64,000 bases of DNA from Jatrophihabitans_A sp035248685. Its GTDB lineage: Bacteria > Actinomycetota > Actinomycetes > Mycobacteriales > Jatrophihabitantaceae. Numbering within the stretch: position 1 is the first letter of the stretch; every line of letters begins with the position of its first letter. The DNA is taken from assembly GCA_035248685.1 (NCBI GenBank), contig DATFHF010000061.1:1-64000 (forward strand), written 5' to 3'. Shown here in pieces: positions 15,827-26,886 of this stretch. The notes under the pieces are model-generated. The model did not search any database. It had not been told where the DNA came from and saw nothing but the letters and a program-made list of their open reading frames with translations. The translations under genes and the position numbers were made by a program.

Positions 15827-17501
15827 AGCCACCCAAGATCGGATCGCGGCGCCGGACGAGTCCGGCCGGCTGACCCACAACCAGATCATGCTGATCCTGT
15901 CGGGGTTGTTGCTCGGCATGTTCCTGGCCGCCCTGGACCAGACCATCGTGTCTGCGGCGATGCGCACCATCGCCGACAAGCTGAACGGCCAAACCAACCA
16001 GGCCTGGGCTACCACCGCCTACCTGGTGACCTCGACCGTTTCCACGCCGCTGTACGGCAAGTTGAGCGACATGTACGGCCGCAAGAAGTTCTACCTCTTC
16101 GCGATCTCGATCTTCCTGGTCGGCTCGGTGCTATCCGGCACCGCGCACTCCATGATCGAACTAGCCGGTTTCCGCGCGATCCAGGGCCTGGGCGCCGGTG
16201 GCCTGATGGCGCTGGCCTTCGCGATCATCGGCGACATCGTCTCTCCGCGCGAGCGGGCGAAGTACCAGGGCTACTTCATGGCGGTCTTCGCCACCTCTTC
16301 GGTGCTCGGTCCGGTGCTGGGCGGCCTGTTGGCCGGTCAGGACAGCATCCTCGGGGTGGACGGCTGGCGCTGGGTGTTCTACGTCAACGTGCCGATCGGC
16401 ATCGTCGCGCTGGGTGTGGTCACCCGATACCTGAACATCCCGCACATCCGCCGGGAGCACCGGGTCGACTACCTGGGCGCCGCGCTGCTGGTGCTGGGCG
16501 TGACCTCGCTGCTGCTGGTCGCCGAGCAGGGCCGGTCCTGGGGCTGGGGTTCGGGTAAGGCGGTCAGCCTGTACGTGATCGGCGCGCTGTTGCTGGCCGG
16601 CTTCGTGTGGGTCGAGCACCTGGTCGGCGAGGAAGCCATCCTGCCGCTGAAGATGTTCCACAGCCCGGTGTTCAGCGTCGCCTCGCTGCTTAACTTCATC
16701 ATCGGTATGGGCATGTTCGGTGGCATCATCTGCCTGCCGCTGTACATGCAGATCGTCAAGGGCTTCAGCCCGACTCGGTCCGGATTGTCGCTGCTGCCGC
16801 TGATGCTCGGCCTCATGACGGTCGCGATGGGCAGCGGTATCGCCACTTCGAAAACCGGCCGGTACAAGATCTTTCCGATCGTCGGCACCGGCATCCTGAT
16901 CGTTTCCCTGCTCGGGTTGTCGCGGATCAGCTACACCACCAGCTACCTGAACCTGGTGCCGCTGATGTTCCTGGTCGGTGCCGGGCTCGGCTGCTGCATG
17001 CAGACCCTGGTGCTGGCCACCCAGAACTCCGTCCCCCCGTCGGAGATGGGAGTGGCCACCGCGTCGGCGACGTTCTTCCGGTCGATGGGCGGCACCTTCG
17101 GCACCGCGGTGTTCCTCACCATCTTCTTCTCCGGCGCTACCCAGAGGGTGGGGACGAACATCCAGGCCGCCGTGCAGACACCGCAATTCCAGCAGGCACT
17201 GCGGGATCCGGCCAACAGCGTGATCGCCCGTGCACTGAAGGCGATGCAGTCCGGCGCCACCGGCCAACTCAACGACACCAGCTTCTTACAGCACGGCGCG
17301 CGGGTGCTGCGCGAACCGTTCCTGGCCGGTTTCGCCGGCGCCATGGATCGGGTTTTCCTGGTGGCAGCGTTGGTGGTGCTGCCGGCCTTCGTCCTGAGCT
17401 TCTTCCTCAAGGAGGTCAAGCTGCGGATGGAGTCCGGTTTGGAGCTTCAGGCGGCCGAGCGACGCCGGCTCGCCGAAGCCGGACAGGGCGGCACGGTCTA
17501 G
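15819..17501 (+). CDS. MFS multidrug exporter, DHA2 (EmrB/QacA) family
   Basis: 560 residues with about 14 transmembrane helices. Motifs include LAALDQTIVSAAMRTIADKL (motif D1 region in helix 1), LYGKLSDMYGRKKFYL (motif A) and GRAIQ-like FRAIQGLGAGGLMALAF (motif B/C region). Proton-driven export of drugs or metabolites is expected. Overlap of 8 bases with marR and a strong terminator straight after it define a two-gene marR-exporter operon. An extracytoplasmic loop of about 60 residues occurs before the last helix, as usual for this family. Confidence 0.93.
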   Translation: MAEATQDRIAAPDESGRLTHNQIMLILSGLLLGMFLAALDQTIVSAAMRTIADKLNGQTNQAWATTAYLVTSTVSTPLYGKLSDMYGRKKFYLFAISIFLVGSVLSGTAHSMIELAGFRAIQGLGAGGLMALAFAIIGDIVSPRERAKYQGYFMAVFATSSVLGPVLGGLLAGQDSILGVDGWRWVFYVNVPIGIVALGVVTRYLNIPHIRREHRVDYLGAALLVLGVTSLLLVAEQGRSWGWGSGKAVSLYVIGALLLAGFVWVEHLVGEEAILPLKMFHSPVFSVASLLNFIIGMGMFGGIICLPLYMQIVKGFSPTRSGLSLLPLMLGLMTVAMGSGIATSKTGRYKIFPIVGTGILIVSLLGLSRISYTTSYLNLVPLMFLVGAGLGCCMQTLVLATQNSVPPSEMGVATASATFFRSMGGTFGTAVFLTIFFSGATQRVGTNIQAAVQTPQFQQALRDPANSVIARALKAMQSGATGQLNDTSFLQHGARVLREPFLAGFAGAMDRVFLVAALVVLPAFVLSFFLKEVKLRMESGLELQAAERRRLAEAGQGGTV

Positions 17502-17517
17502 CTACTCGGGGACGACG

Positions 17518-17556
17518 CACGGTGAGCCTCGCCCGGTAAGGGCGAGGCTCACCGTG
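17518..17556 (+). terminator. Terminator of the marR-exporter operon
   Basis: A perfect 17-bp stem (17518-17534 with 17540-17556) and a 5-nt loop lie 16 bases after the exporter stop. There is no U-run, as is common in high-GC actinobacteria. Confidence 0.85.
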
Positions 17557-17649
17557 TGTAAACGACAGGTTATGCGAAGTGCCCTTGAAGTTGCCGACCG
17601 CCTGCCGGGAGGTAACGTCGAAATTGGCGGCCGCCACGCAAGGCGTGCC

Positions 17650-17679
17650 GGTCCGGCGGCTTTCGGGGGCCGCCGGACC
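17650..17679 (-). terminator. Terminator hairpin downstream of the DinB-like gene
   Basis: Perfect 11-bp GC-rich stem (17650-17660 with 17669-17679) and 8-nt loop lie 18 bases beyond the stop of the minus-strand DinB-like gene. Confidence 0.65.
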
Positions 17680-17697
17680 GCACGTTCCGCATGCCTA

Positions 17698-18222
17698 TTA
17701 CTCGCCCACCGTCCCGCCCGCCAGTTCGGCGACAATGTCCAAGTGCCCGAGATGGCGGGCATATTCCTGCACCAGATGGAGCAGGATCCGCTCCAGGGTG
17801 GCCGGTTCGGCGCCGTCCCAGCGTGGCCCTGGCTGCCCGACCTCGTCCAAGTCATGCGACAGCACGATCTCCCGGGTACGCGCTGCCTGCCGGTTCGCGT
17901 TTTCGATGAGCTGCTGAAGGCCTTGGTCGGCAGCGACATACCAGCGGCCGTCGCGCTGATCTGCCCACGGATCGTCGACGGGCAAGCCGAGAAAGCCCCA
18001 TTCCAACCAGCGCAGTTCGACCTGGGTCAGATGGTTGATCAGCTGTACCGGCGTCCACGCCGACGGCAGCCGGCTCCGGCGCAACTCGTCCTCGGGTAGC
18101 TCGGCAAGCTTGGCCAGCATCCGAGACCGGGAGTAGTCGAGGTAACCCAGCAGGACCGCCGAGCGCGAGGCCAGCGGCATCGTCGGTTCGGGAAAGGGCG
18201 ATTGCGGCACGGGGTGGGTCAT
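17698..18222 (-). CDS. DinB/DUF664 family protein
   Basis: 174 residues, predicted four-helix bundle. SAWTPVQLINHLTQVELRWLEWGF and LHLVQEYARHLGHLDIVAEL carry the conserved histidines that bind a metal in DinB-like proteins. Related proteins are thiol- or mycothiol-dependent transferases, but most are uncharacterised. GATGCT lies 6 nt before the ATG at 18222. A downstream ATG (MPLASRS) is an alternative start. Confidence 0.8.
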   Translation of the reverse strand: MTHPVPQSPFPEPTMPLASRSAVLLGYLDYSRSRMLAKLAELPEDELRRSRLPSAWTPVQLINHLTQVELRWLEWGFLGLPVDDPWADQRDGRWYVAADQGLQQLIENANRQAARTREIVLSHDLDEVGQPGPRWDGAEPATLERILLHLVQEYARHLGHLDIVAELAGGTVGE

Positions 18223-18258
18223 GCGTCCAGCATCTACCTGCCGACTCGACCCGCGGGG

Positions 18259-18768
18259 CTATCGGCGCCGCACCGCATCCGGATGGTCCAGTAGCCGTTG
18301 CCGGCTGGCGGCGATCTCGGCCTCGGCGTCGGCCCGGCCCACCCAGGACGCGCCCTCGACGCTCTTGCCGGGTTCCAACTCCTTGTAGACCTCGAAGAAA
18401 TGCTGGATCTCCAGCCGGTCGAACTCCGGCACGTGGTGGATGTCGCGCAGGTGCTCCAGCCGCGGGTCGTGGGCGGGCACGCACAACACCTTGTCGTCGC
18501 CGCCCTTCTCGTCGGTCATCCGGAACATGCCGATCGCCCGGCAGGTCACCAGCACGCCCGGGAACAGCGGATCGCCTTGGAGCAATACCAGGGCGTCCAG
18601 CGGATCGCCGTCCTCGCCCAGGGTGTCCTCGATGTAGCCGTAGTCGGCCGGGTACTGGGTCGAGGTGAACAGCGTCCGGTCCAGCCTGATCCGGCCGCTG
18701 GCGTGATCGACCTCGTACTTGTTGCGGCTGCCCTTGGGGATCTCGATCAGGACGTCGAACTCCTGCAT
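18259..18768 (-). CDS. ppa: Inorganic pyrophosphatase
   Basis: 169 residues, family I soluble pyrophosphatase. Substrate and Mg-binding motifs are present: EIPKGSRNKYEVD, DYGYIEDTLGEDGDPLDALVL (signature DxDPxD, about residues 52-72) and DEKGGDDKVLCVP. The ATG at 18768 (MQEFDVLIEIPKG) is the family start; the frame extends 13 codons upstream without support. Divergent from dacB, as in mycobacteria. Confidence 0.96.
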   Translation of the reverse strand: MQEFDVLIEIPKGSRNKYEVDHASGRIRLDRTLFTSTQYPADYGYIEDTLGEDGDPLDALVLLQGDPLFPGVLVTCRAIGMFRMTDEKGGDDKVLCVPAHDPRLEHLRDIHHVPEFDRLEIQHFFEVYKELEPGKSVEGASWVGRADAEAEIAASRQRLLDHPDAVRRR

Positions 18769-18773
18769 GGGGA

Positions 18774-18780
18774 TATTGTG
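18774..18780. promoter_or_regulatory. Overlapping opposed -10 boxes of ppa and dacB
   Basis: Minus-strand CACAAT (18780-18775) is 6 nt before the ppa ATG. Plus-strand TATTGT (18774-18779) occupies the same bases, 8 nt before the dacB GTG. The two polymerases could not both bind. Confidence 0.4.
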
Positions 18781-18787
18781 GCCTACC

Positions 18788-20200
18788 GTGACCAGGCCCG
18801 GCACCACCGCGACTCGGGTGGTGCTACTCCTTCTGCTGAGCCTGGCGATGGTCGTCGCGGGCTACCTCGCGGTCGGCGCCGGGCGGCAGTACCTGGCCAA
18901 CCGGTCGTTCCATCCGATCCGGGTACCGGCCGCCGGCCAGCCGGCCGCGGATGCCGCCGGACCGCTGGCCGCCGCTGACGCTCCGATCACCACTCCGTCC
19001 CAGCCCGCGGCCGGCCAGCCGGCTACGGCCGCCGGGGTGGCCACCGCATTGGCAGCCCCGCTGGCCGCGTCCGGGCTCGGCCCGTCGGTAGCCGCCCAGG
19101 TGTTCGACGCCCAAACCGGCAGCCAGCTGTTCAGCCAGCATGCCGACCAGGTGGTGGCGCCGGCCTCCACGTCCAAGCTGCTGACGGCAGCCGCCGTGCT
19201 GGCCCGCTACCACGGCACCGACCAGTTCGTCACCCGGGTGGTCGCCGGCCCGGATCCGAACAGTGTGGTGCTGGTCGGCGGTGGCGATCCCACCCTGTCG
19301 GCGGCGCCGGCCGGCCAGCCGACCGAATACCCGGAGGCGGCCCGGCTGTCCGGCCTGGCCGCCGCGGTCCGGGCCGCGGCCGGCGCGATCCCGATTACTC
19401 AGGTAATCGTGGACGATTCACTGTTCAGCGGCCCGGCCACCGCCAGCGGTTGGGCGCCGGAGGATGCGCCGTCCAGCTACGCCTCTCCGATCACCGCGGT
19501 GATGGTCGACGCCGGCCGGGACGCCCCGAACGCCGACCTTCGCTCGGCCGAACCGGACCTGGCGGCCGGGCGGGCGCTGGCCGCCGCGCTGGGCGCCAGC
19601 CAGGTGACCCGGGGCTCGGCGCCGGCCGGAGCGCGAACGCTGGCCCAGGTGCGGTCGGCTCCGGTAGGCGTGCTGGTCGAGCAGATGCTGCGTGACTCCG
19701 ACAACGTCATCGCCGAGGTGCTGGCCAGGCAGGTGGCCCGGGCGGCGCATCAGCCGGCCTCGTTCACCGCGGCGGCCGCGGCAGTGCGCAGCACGTTGGC
19801 ACCCTGGGGCATTACGGTCGGCGACGGTATGCGGGACGGCAGCGGGCTGTCCGCCCTGGACCGGATTCCGGCGGCGGCGCTCAGCCAGGTGCTGCTGGCA
19901 GCCACCGGTGCCGCGCACCCCGAGCTGCGGCCACTGCTCAGCGGTTTGTCGGTAGCCGGTTGGGACGGATCGCTGGTCGAGCAGGGCCGGTTCAGCGGTT
20001 CGGCGGCTGCCGCTGATGGCGTGCTGCGGGCCAAGACCGGCAGCCTGACCGGGGTGTCGGCGATGGCCGGCGTGCTGGTCGATGCCGACGGCCGGCAGCT
20101 GATCTTCGCGTTCGTGGCCGACCGGGCGCCGGCGGAGGCGATCGCGCGGGCGGCCATCGACCAGCTCGCAGTGGCCCTGGTGCGCTGCGGCTGCCGGTGA
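18788..20200 (+). CDS. dacB: D-alanyl-D-alanine carboxypeptidase/endopeptidase, PBP4 (DacB) family
   Basis: 470 residues from the GTG at 18788. An N-terminal signal anchor (about residues 10-32) is followed by an Ala/Pro-rich linker and a PBP4-type penicillin-binding domain. Catalytic motifs are STSK (SxxK, near residue 129), SDN (SxN, near residue 305) and KTGSLTG (KTG, near residue 415). It trims peptidoglycan stem peptides outside the membrane. The starting GTG gives a good signal-anchor; the upstream extension of the frame does not. It is encoded as in M. tuberculosis Rv3627c, between ppa and the DUF2342 gene. Confidence 0.92.
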   Translation: MTRPGTTATRVVLLLLLSLAMVVAGYLAVGAGRQYLANRSFHPIRVPAAGQPAADAAGPLAAADAPITTPSQPAAGQPATAAGVATALAAPLAASGLGPSVAAQVFDAQTGSQLFSQHADQVVAPASTSKLLTAAAVLARYHGTDQFVTRVVAGPDPNSVVLVGGGDPTLSAAPAGQPTEYPEAARLSGLAAAVRAAAGAIPITQVIVDDSLFSGPATASGWAPEDAPSSYASPITAVMVDAGRDAPNADLRSAEPDLAAGRALAAALGASQVTRGSAPAGARTLAQVRSAPVGVLVEQMLRDSDNVIAEVLARQVARAAHQPASFTAAAAAVRSTLAPWGITVGDGMRDGSGLSALDRIPAAALSQVLLAATGAAHPELRPLLSGLSVAGWDGSLVEQGRFSGSAAAADGVLRAKTGSLTGVSAMAGVLVDADGRQLIFAFVADRAPAEAIARAAIDQLAVALVRCGCR

Positions 20201-20231
20201 GCGGTCGCCGGTCGGTGGATGGACTGCCCGG

Positions 20232-20237
20232 TAGCGT
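20232..20237 (+). promoter_or_regulatory. -10 box TAGCGT for the DUF2342 gene (leaderless)
   Basis: TAGCGT ends 6 nt before the ATG at 20244. Confidence 0.45.
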
Positions 20238-20243
20238 GGGGGA

Positions 20244-21290
20244 ATGACATCGCTGATCGACTGGTCGGTTGCCGAACGCACCGGCCGGATGCTCGCCCCG
20301 GTGCCGCCGGCGGTGACTCCGGCCGAGGCGCAGGCGGTGGTCGCCGAGCTGCGGCAGGCCGCCGACCGGGCGGCCGGCCTGGTGGCCGAACTAACCGAGC
20401 TGGCCGAGCCGGCGATCACCGCCGACACCGTGGTGGTGGATCGTCCGGGCTGGGTTTCGGCCAACACCGCCAGCATGTCGGCGGTGATGGATCCGCTGGT
20501 CGAGAAGCTGACCGCCACCCGTCCGGTGGGCAAGGTCGCGATGCGAATCGGCGGCCGGATCACCGGCGGACAGGCCGGTGCGATCCTGGCCTTCCTGTCT
20601 GGCAAGGTGCTCGGCCAGTTCGAGTTCTTCTCGGTCGACCGGGGCCAACTGCTGCTGGTCGCTCCGAACATCGTCACCGTCGAACGTGCGCTGCGACTCA
20701 ACCCCAGTGACTTCCGGCTCTGGGTCTGCCTGCACGAGGTCACCCACCGGGTGCAGTTCACCGCGGTGCCCTGGCTGCGCAAGCACATGTTGGACGAGGT
20801 GTCGGCGCTGTCGGAGTCGGTGGACACCGACCCGGACGTGCTGCGCCAGCGGTTGCGCAATGCGGTCTCCGAACTGGCCAAGCTGACCCGCGGCGACAGC
20901 GACAGCGCCGGCCTGATCGCGGCGCTATCCTCGCCGGAATCCCGGGTGGTGCTGGACCGGCTCACCGGTTTCATGTCCCTGGTCGAAGGCCACGCCGAGT
21001 TCGTCATGAACGCGGTGCCGGGCTCGGTCATCCCGTCCCAACCGGAGATCGAGCGCCGGTTCGCGGCCCGCCGGCGCCGGGGCGGTAACCCGCTGGACCG
21101 GCTGTTGCGCTCGCTGCTCGGCCTGGACGCCAAGACCCGGCAGTACACCCAGGGCTCGCAGTTCGTCCGGGCGGTGGTCGATCAGGTCGGGCTGGCCGGG
21201 TTCAACGCGATCTGGACGTCGCCGGACACCCTGCCCAGCAAGGCCGAGATCACCGCGCCGGCCGACTGGGTACGGCGGGTGCACGGCTAG
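20244..21290 (+). CDS. Zinc-dependent metalloprotease-like protein (DUF2342 family)
   Basis: 348 residues. Contains HEVTHRVQF (HExxH, near residue 166) and a later VEGHAEFVMNAV with a further possible Glu ligand, the pattern of the actinobacterial family annotated as F420-biosynthesis-associated or zinc-dependent metalloprotease. No signal peptide, so likely cytoplasmic. Conserved position directly before tilS (2 bases apart). The biological substrate is not known. Confidence 0.88.
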   Translation: MTSLIDWSVAERTGRMLAPVPPAVTPAEAQAVVAELRQAADRAAGLVAELTELAEPAITADTVVVDRPGWVSANTASMSAVMDPLVEKLTATRPVGKVAMRIGGRITGGQAGAILAFLSGKVLGQFEFFSVDRGQLLLVAPNIVTVERALRLNPSDFRLWVCLHEVTHRVQFTAVPWLRKHMLDEVSALSESVDTDPDVLRQRLRNAVSELAKLTRGDSDSAGLIAALSSPESRVVLDRLTGFMSLVEGHAEFVMNAVPGSVIPSQPEIERRFAARRRRGGNPLDRLLRSLLGLDAKTRQYTQGSQFVRAVVDQVGLAGFNAIWTSPDTLPSKAEITAPADWVRRVHG

Positions 21291-21292
21291 CC

Positions 21293-22453
21293 ATGGGCCC
21301 GCATCCGGCAGTGGCCGCCGTCCGATCAGCCGTTCGCCGGGCGCTCGCCGAGTATCCGACCGACCGACCCGCGCTGGTGGCCTGCTCCGGCGGCCCGGAC
21401 TCGATGGCGCTGGCCGCGGCGCTGGCCTTCGTGGCCGCGCGCACCGGCCGGCCGGCCGGCCTGGTCACCGTCGACCACGGCCTGCAATCCGGATCGGCCC
21501 GACAGGCCGGCCAGGTGGCCGAGTTCGGCTACCAGCTCGGCCTGGATCCGGTGTGGCAGCTTCGGGTATCGGTCGGCCGCCGGGGTGGCCTGGAAGCTGC
21601 CGCGCGGGCAGCCCGGTACGCCGCGCTGGAAAGCTGTCGAGGCGAGCAGGCGCTCGTCCTGCTCGGTCATACCGCCGACGACCAGGCCGAAACCGTGCTG
21701 CTCGGACTGGGCCGGGGGTCCGGGCCGCGCTCCATCGCCGGCATGCGACCGGCCACCGGTGGCTACCTGCGGCCATTGCTGGGCCTGCGCCGAGCCGACA
21801 CCGAGGCAATGTGCGCCGCGCTCGGGCTGCCGTGCTGGCAGGACCCGCACAACACCGACCCGAGGTTCCAACGGTCCCGGTTGCGGGCCGAGGTGCTGCC
21901 GCTGCTGGACGACGTCCTGCAAGGCGGAGTAGTTCCGGCGCTGGCCCGGACCGCCGGCCAACTCCAGGACGTCCTGGACGCGCTGGACCTGCTGGCCGGC
22001 ACCGTGCTGGCCAGCGCGAAGTCGACCGACGGCCTGGACGCCCGGATGCTGGCCGGCCAGCCGAACGCGGTGGTGTCCCGGGTGGTCAAGCGGTGGGCCG
22101 AGGCCGCCGGCGCCGGAGCGCTGAGCGCGGTGCATGTCAAGCAGCTGAGCGCCCTGGTGCTGCGCTGGCACGGCCAGGCCGGGGTGGATTTGCCGGGCGG
22201 CCGGCGGGCGGTGCGGACGGCGGGCCGGCTGCGGCTGATCAACTCACCGGAGCCGAGCGGGGCAAATGGCTGCCTGCTCACATATCCTGGTGAGGTTGGA
22301 ACTCGGTCGAGCCAACCGACGTTGGCACAGGTACCGGGTTCGACCGGTGCGGAATTTCCGACAGATGCGGAGTTCGACAAGCTAAGAGCCCCGGTGGACA
22401 AGCGTTGCGGCGTACCGTCACAGCTGAACGCCAGCAGCACGTCCCGGCCTTGA
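21293..22453 (+). CDS. tilS: tRNA(Ile)-lysidine synthase, with an unusual C-terminal extension
   Basis: 386 residues. N-type PP-loop ATP pyrophosphatase that converts C34 of tRNA-Ile(CAU) to lysidine. The PP-loop ACSGGPDSMALAAAL is at residues 30-44. LLGHTADDQAETVLLGLGRGSG and LPCWQDPHNTDPRFQRSRLRAEVLPLL are strongly conserved. The family part ends near LPGGRRAVRTAGRLRLI (about residue 318). About 65 further residues, rich in Ser/Thr/Pro, look like read-through of former intergenic DNA. In relatives hpt follows tilS; here ftsH does. Confidence 0.93.
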   Translation: MGPHPAVAAVRSAVRRALAEYPTDRPALVACSGGPDSMALAAALAFVAARTGRPAGLVTVDHGLQSGSARQAGQVAEFGYQLGLDPVWQLRVSVGRRGGLEAAARAARYAALESCRGEQALVLLGHTADDQAETVLLGLGRGSGPRSIAGMRPATGGYLRPLLGLRRADTEAMCAALGLPCWQDPHNTDPRFQRSRLRAEVLPLLDDVLQGGVVPALARTAGQLQDVLDALDLLAGTVLASAKSTDGLDARMLAGQPNAVVSRVVKRWAEAAGAGALSAVHVKQLSALVLRWHGQAGVDLPGGRRAVRTAGRLRLINSPEPSGANGCLLTYPGEVGTRSSQPTLAQVPGSTGAEFPTDAEFDKLRAPVDKRCGVPSQLNASSTSRP

Positions 22454-22455
22454 TC

Positions 22456-22487
22456 AGGAGGAAACGCCCGGCGGCCAGCTCCGGGCG
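22456..22487 (+). promoter_or_regulatory. ftsH leader: strong Shine-Dalgarno separated from ATG by a hairpin
   Basis: AGGAGG (22456-22461) lies 34 nt before the ftsH ATG, and no start codon lies at normal distance from it. Between them CGCCCGG (22465-22471) can pair exactly with CCGGGCG (22481-22487). If folded, the effective spacing falls to about 11 nt. The alternative is a leftover ribosome site from a deleted hpt gene. Confidence 0.5.
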
Positions 22488-22495
22488 AACGCGAA

Positions 22496-24943
<2,448 letters not shown>

Positions 24944-24970
24944 GCGCTTGCGCGAAGAGCCTTTGAGCCG

Positions 24971-25540
24971 ATGACGGTCGATGTCGTGCGCGCCGAGGCG
25001 GCGGTGCGAGAACTGCTGTTGGCGATCGGCGAGGACCCGAACCGGGACGGCCTGCGCGAGACCCCGGCCCGGGTTGCCCGGTCCTATGTGGAGATCTTCG
25101 GCGGCCTGCACATGGATCCGGACATCGTGCTGGAGACTACCTTCGACGAGAACCACGACGAGATGGTGCTGGTCAAAGACATCCCGCTGTACTCGACCTG
25201 CGAGCACCACCTGGTGACCTGGCACGGCACGGCGGCGGTCGGTTACGTCCCGGGTGAGGACGGTCGGATCACCGGGCTGTCCAAGCTGGCCCGGTTGGTG
25301 GACCTGTACGCCAAGCGGCCGCAGGTGCAGGAGCGGCTCACCGCCCAGGTCGCCGACGCGGTGATGCGACGGCTCCAACCGCGCGGGGTGATCGTGGTGG
25401 TCGAGGCCGAGCACCTGTGCATGGCCATGCGCGGGGTGCGCAAGCCGGGCAGCCGCACGGTGACCTCCGCCGTCCGGGGCATCCTCAAGAGCGACCCGCG
25501 GACCCGGGCAGAAGCCATGAGCCTGATCTTGGGTAGATGA
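24971..25540 (+). CDS. folE: GTP cyclohydrolase I
   Basis: 189 residues; first folate-pathway step, GTP to dihydroneopterin triphosphate. Zinc and catalytic residues lie in YSTCEHHLVTWHG (about residues 76-88) and EAEHLCMAMRGVRKPGS (about 146-162); SKLARLVDLYAKRPQVQERLT is the family signature. Its stop overlaps the folP ATG (ATGA), which supports an operon. Confidence 0.97.
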   Translation: MTVDVVRAEAAVRELLLAIGEDPNRDGLRETPARVARSYVEIFGGLHMDPDIVLETTFDENHDEMVLVKDIPLYSTCEHHLVTWHGTAAVGYVPGEDGRITGLSKLARLVDLYAKRPQVQERLTAQVADAVMRRLQPRGVIVVVEAEHLCMAMRGVRKPGSRTVTSAVRGILKSDPRTRAEAMSLILGR

Positions 25541-26430
25541 CGTTGCCGCCCAGCCCGCCGGCCCCGGGTCTGGTCCCGGTACCCCGTGCCTTTCCGACCG
25601 GGTTGCCGGTCCGTCCGGACCGAATCGCGGTGATGGGCGTGCTGAACGTCACGCCGGACTCGTTCTCCGACGGCGGCCGCTACCTCGACCTGGACGCCGC
25701 GGTGGCGCACGCGCACCAGATGGTGGACGAGGGTGCCGACCTGATCGATGTCGGCGGCGAGTCCACTCGGCCCGGCGCTATCCGGGTCCCGGCCGAGGAG
25801 GAATCCCGGCGGGTGCTGCCGGTAATTTGCCGGCTGGCCGAGGCCGGCATGGTGGTGAGCGTTGACACCTACCGAGCCGCGGTGGCCGAGGCCGCGCTGG
25901 CCGCCGGCGCGCGAATCGTCAACGACGTTTCGGGTGGCCTCGGTGACCCGGACATGGCCCGGGTGGTACGCGACGCCGGCTGCCCCTGGATCCTGATGCA
26001 CTGGCGGGGGCACTCGCGCGACATGGCAACGCTGGCCCACTACCGGGACGTGGTGGCCGACGTCCGGGCCGAGCTGATCGGCCGGGTCGAGGACGCGCTC
26101 CGGGCAGGTGTCGAAGTCGAGCAGCTGGTGCTCGATCCCGGGCTGGGCTTCGCCAAGCAGGCCGAACACAACTGGGCGTTGCTGGCGCACTGCTCGGCGT
26201 TGACCGAGCTCGGGCTGCCGGTGCTGGTGGGCTCGTCGCGCAAGTCGTTCCTGGGCTCGCTGTTGGCAGCGAGCGATGGCACGCCCCGGCCGAGCGGCGG
26301 TCGGGAGTACGCGACCGCGGCGCTGACCATGTATGCCGCTTTGAACGGGGCCTGGGGGGTTCGGGTGCACGAGGTCGGTGCCAACGTCGATGCCGCGCTG
26401 GCCGCGGCCAGTGTGCTGGCGGCCCGATGA
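25537..26430 (+). CDS. folP: Dihydropteroate synthase
   Basis: 297 residues, TIM barrel that condenses p-aminobenzoate with dihydropterin diphosphate; the sulfonamide target. The two family signatures MGVLNVTPDSFSDGGRY (about residues 33-49) and DLIDVGGESTRPGA (about 68-81) are intact, with VLDPGLGFAKQAEHN and GSSRKSFLG further on. The N-terminal 30 residues before the barrel are Pro-rich and longer than usual, but the ATG overlapping folE is well placed. Confidence 0.96.
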   Translation: MTLPPSPPAPGLVPVPRAFPTGLPVRPDRIAVMGVLNVTPDSFSDGGRYLDLDAAVAHAHQMVDEGADLIDVGGESTRPGAIRVPAEEESRRVLPVICRLAEAGMVVSVDTYRAAVAEAALAAGARIVNDVSGGLGDPDMARVVRDAGCPWILMHWRGHSRDMATLAHYRDVVADVRAELIGRVEDALRAGVEVEQLVLDPGLGFAKQAEHNWALLAHCSALTELGLPVLVGSSRKSFLGSLLAASDGTPRPSGGREYATAALTMYAALNGAWGVRVHEVGANVDAALAAASVLAAR

Positions 26431-26439
26431 GCTCGTCTT

Positions 26440-26503
26440 GCATTGTGCGGCCCCAGCTTGCACGACACGCCGACGCTATGCGCAAGTTGTGGCCGCACAA
26501 TGC
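26440..26503. repeat. Palindromic intergenic repeat, family A copy 2
   Basis: Inverted arms GCATTGTGCGGCC (26440-26452) and GGCCGCACAATGC (26491-26503) are identical in core to the element at 5680-5744. An inner near-complementary CAGCTTGC (26454-26461) / GCAAGTTG (26482-26489) extends the stem. It sits between folP and folB, again inside an operon. Confidence 0.85.
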
Positions 26504-26517
26504 GATCGAGTAGCCGG

Positions 26518-26886
26518 ATGAGTGACGATCGGATTGTGCTGACCGGGCTGACCGTCCGCGGCCGGCACGGGGTATTCGACTTCGAACGTCGGGACGGCCA
26601 GGACTTCGTGGTCGATGTCGAGCTCGAACTGGACCTGGCAACCGCTGCGGCGTCGGACGAGCTGACCGACACCGTGCATTACGGCGAGCTGGCCGAGGCG
26701 CTGGCGGCGGTGATCGGCGGCGAGCCGGTGAACCTGTTGGAGACGCTGGCGGAACGGCTCGCGGCGGTCTGCCTGGCCGACCACCGGGTGTCGGCAGCCA
26801 CCGTCAGCGTGCACAAGCCGCAGGCACCGATCCCGCTCAGCTTTGCCGACGTGGCCGTCACCATCCGTCGAACGGCCCGCCGATGA
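26518..26886 (+). CDS. folB: Dihydroneopterin aldolase
   Basis: 122 residues from the ATG at 26518. LTGLTVRGRHGVFDFERRDGQDF carries the catalytic Glu/substrate region. VHYGELAEAL, EPVNLLETLAERLA and VHKPQAPIPLSFADVAVTI are standard FolB motifs. The frame opens 25 codons upstream inside repeat A, but that segment is not conserved. The stop overlaps folK (ATGA). Confidence 0.95.
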   Translation: MSDDRIVLTGLTVRGRHGVFDFERRDGQDFVVDVELELDLATAAASDELTDTVHYGELAEALAAVIGGEPVNLLETLAERLAAVCLADHRVSAATVSVHKPQAPIPLSFADVAVTIRRTARR

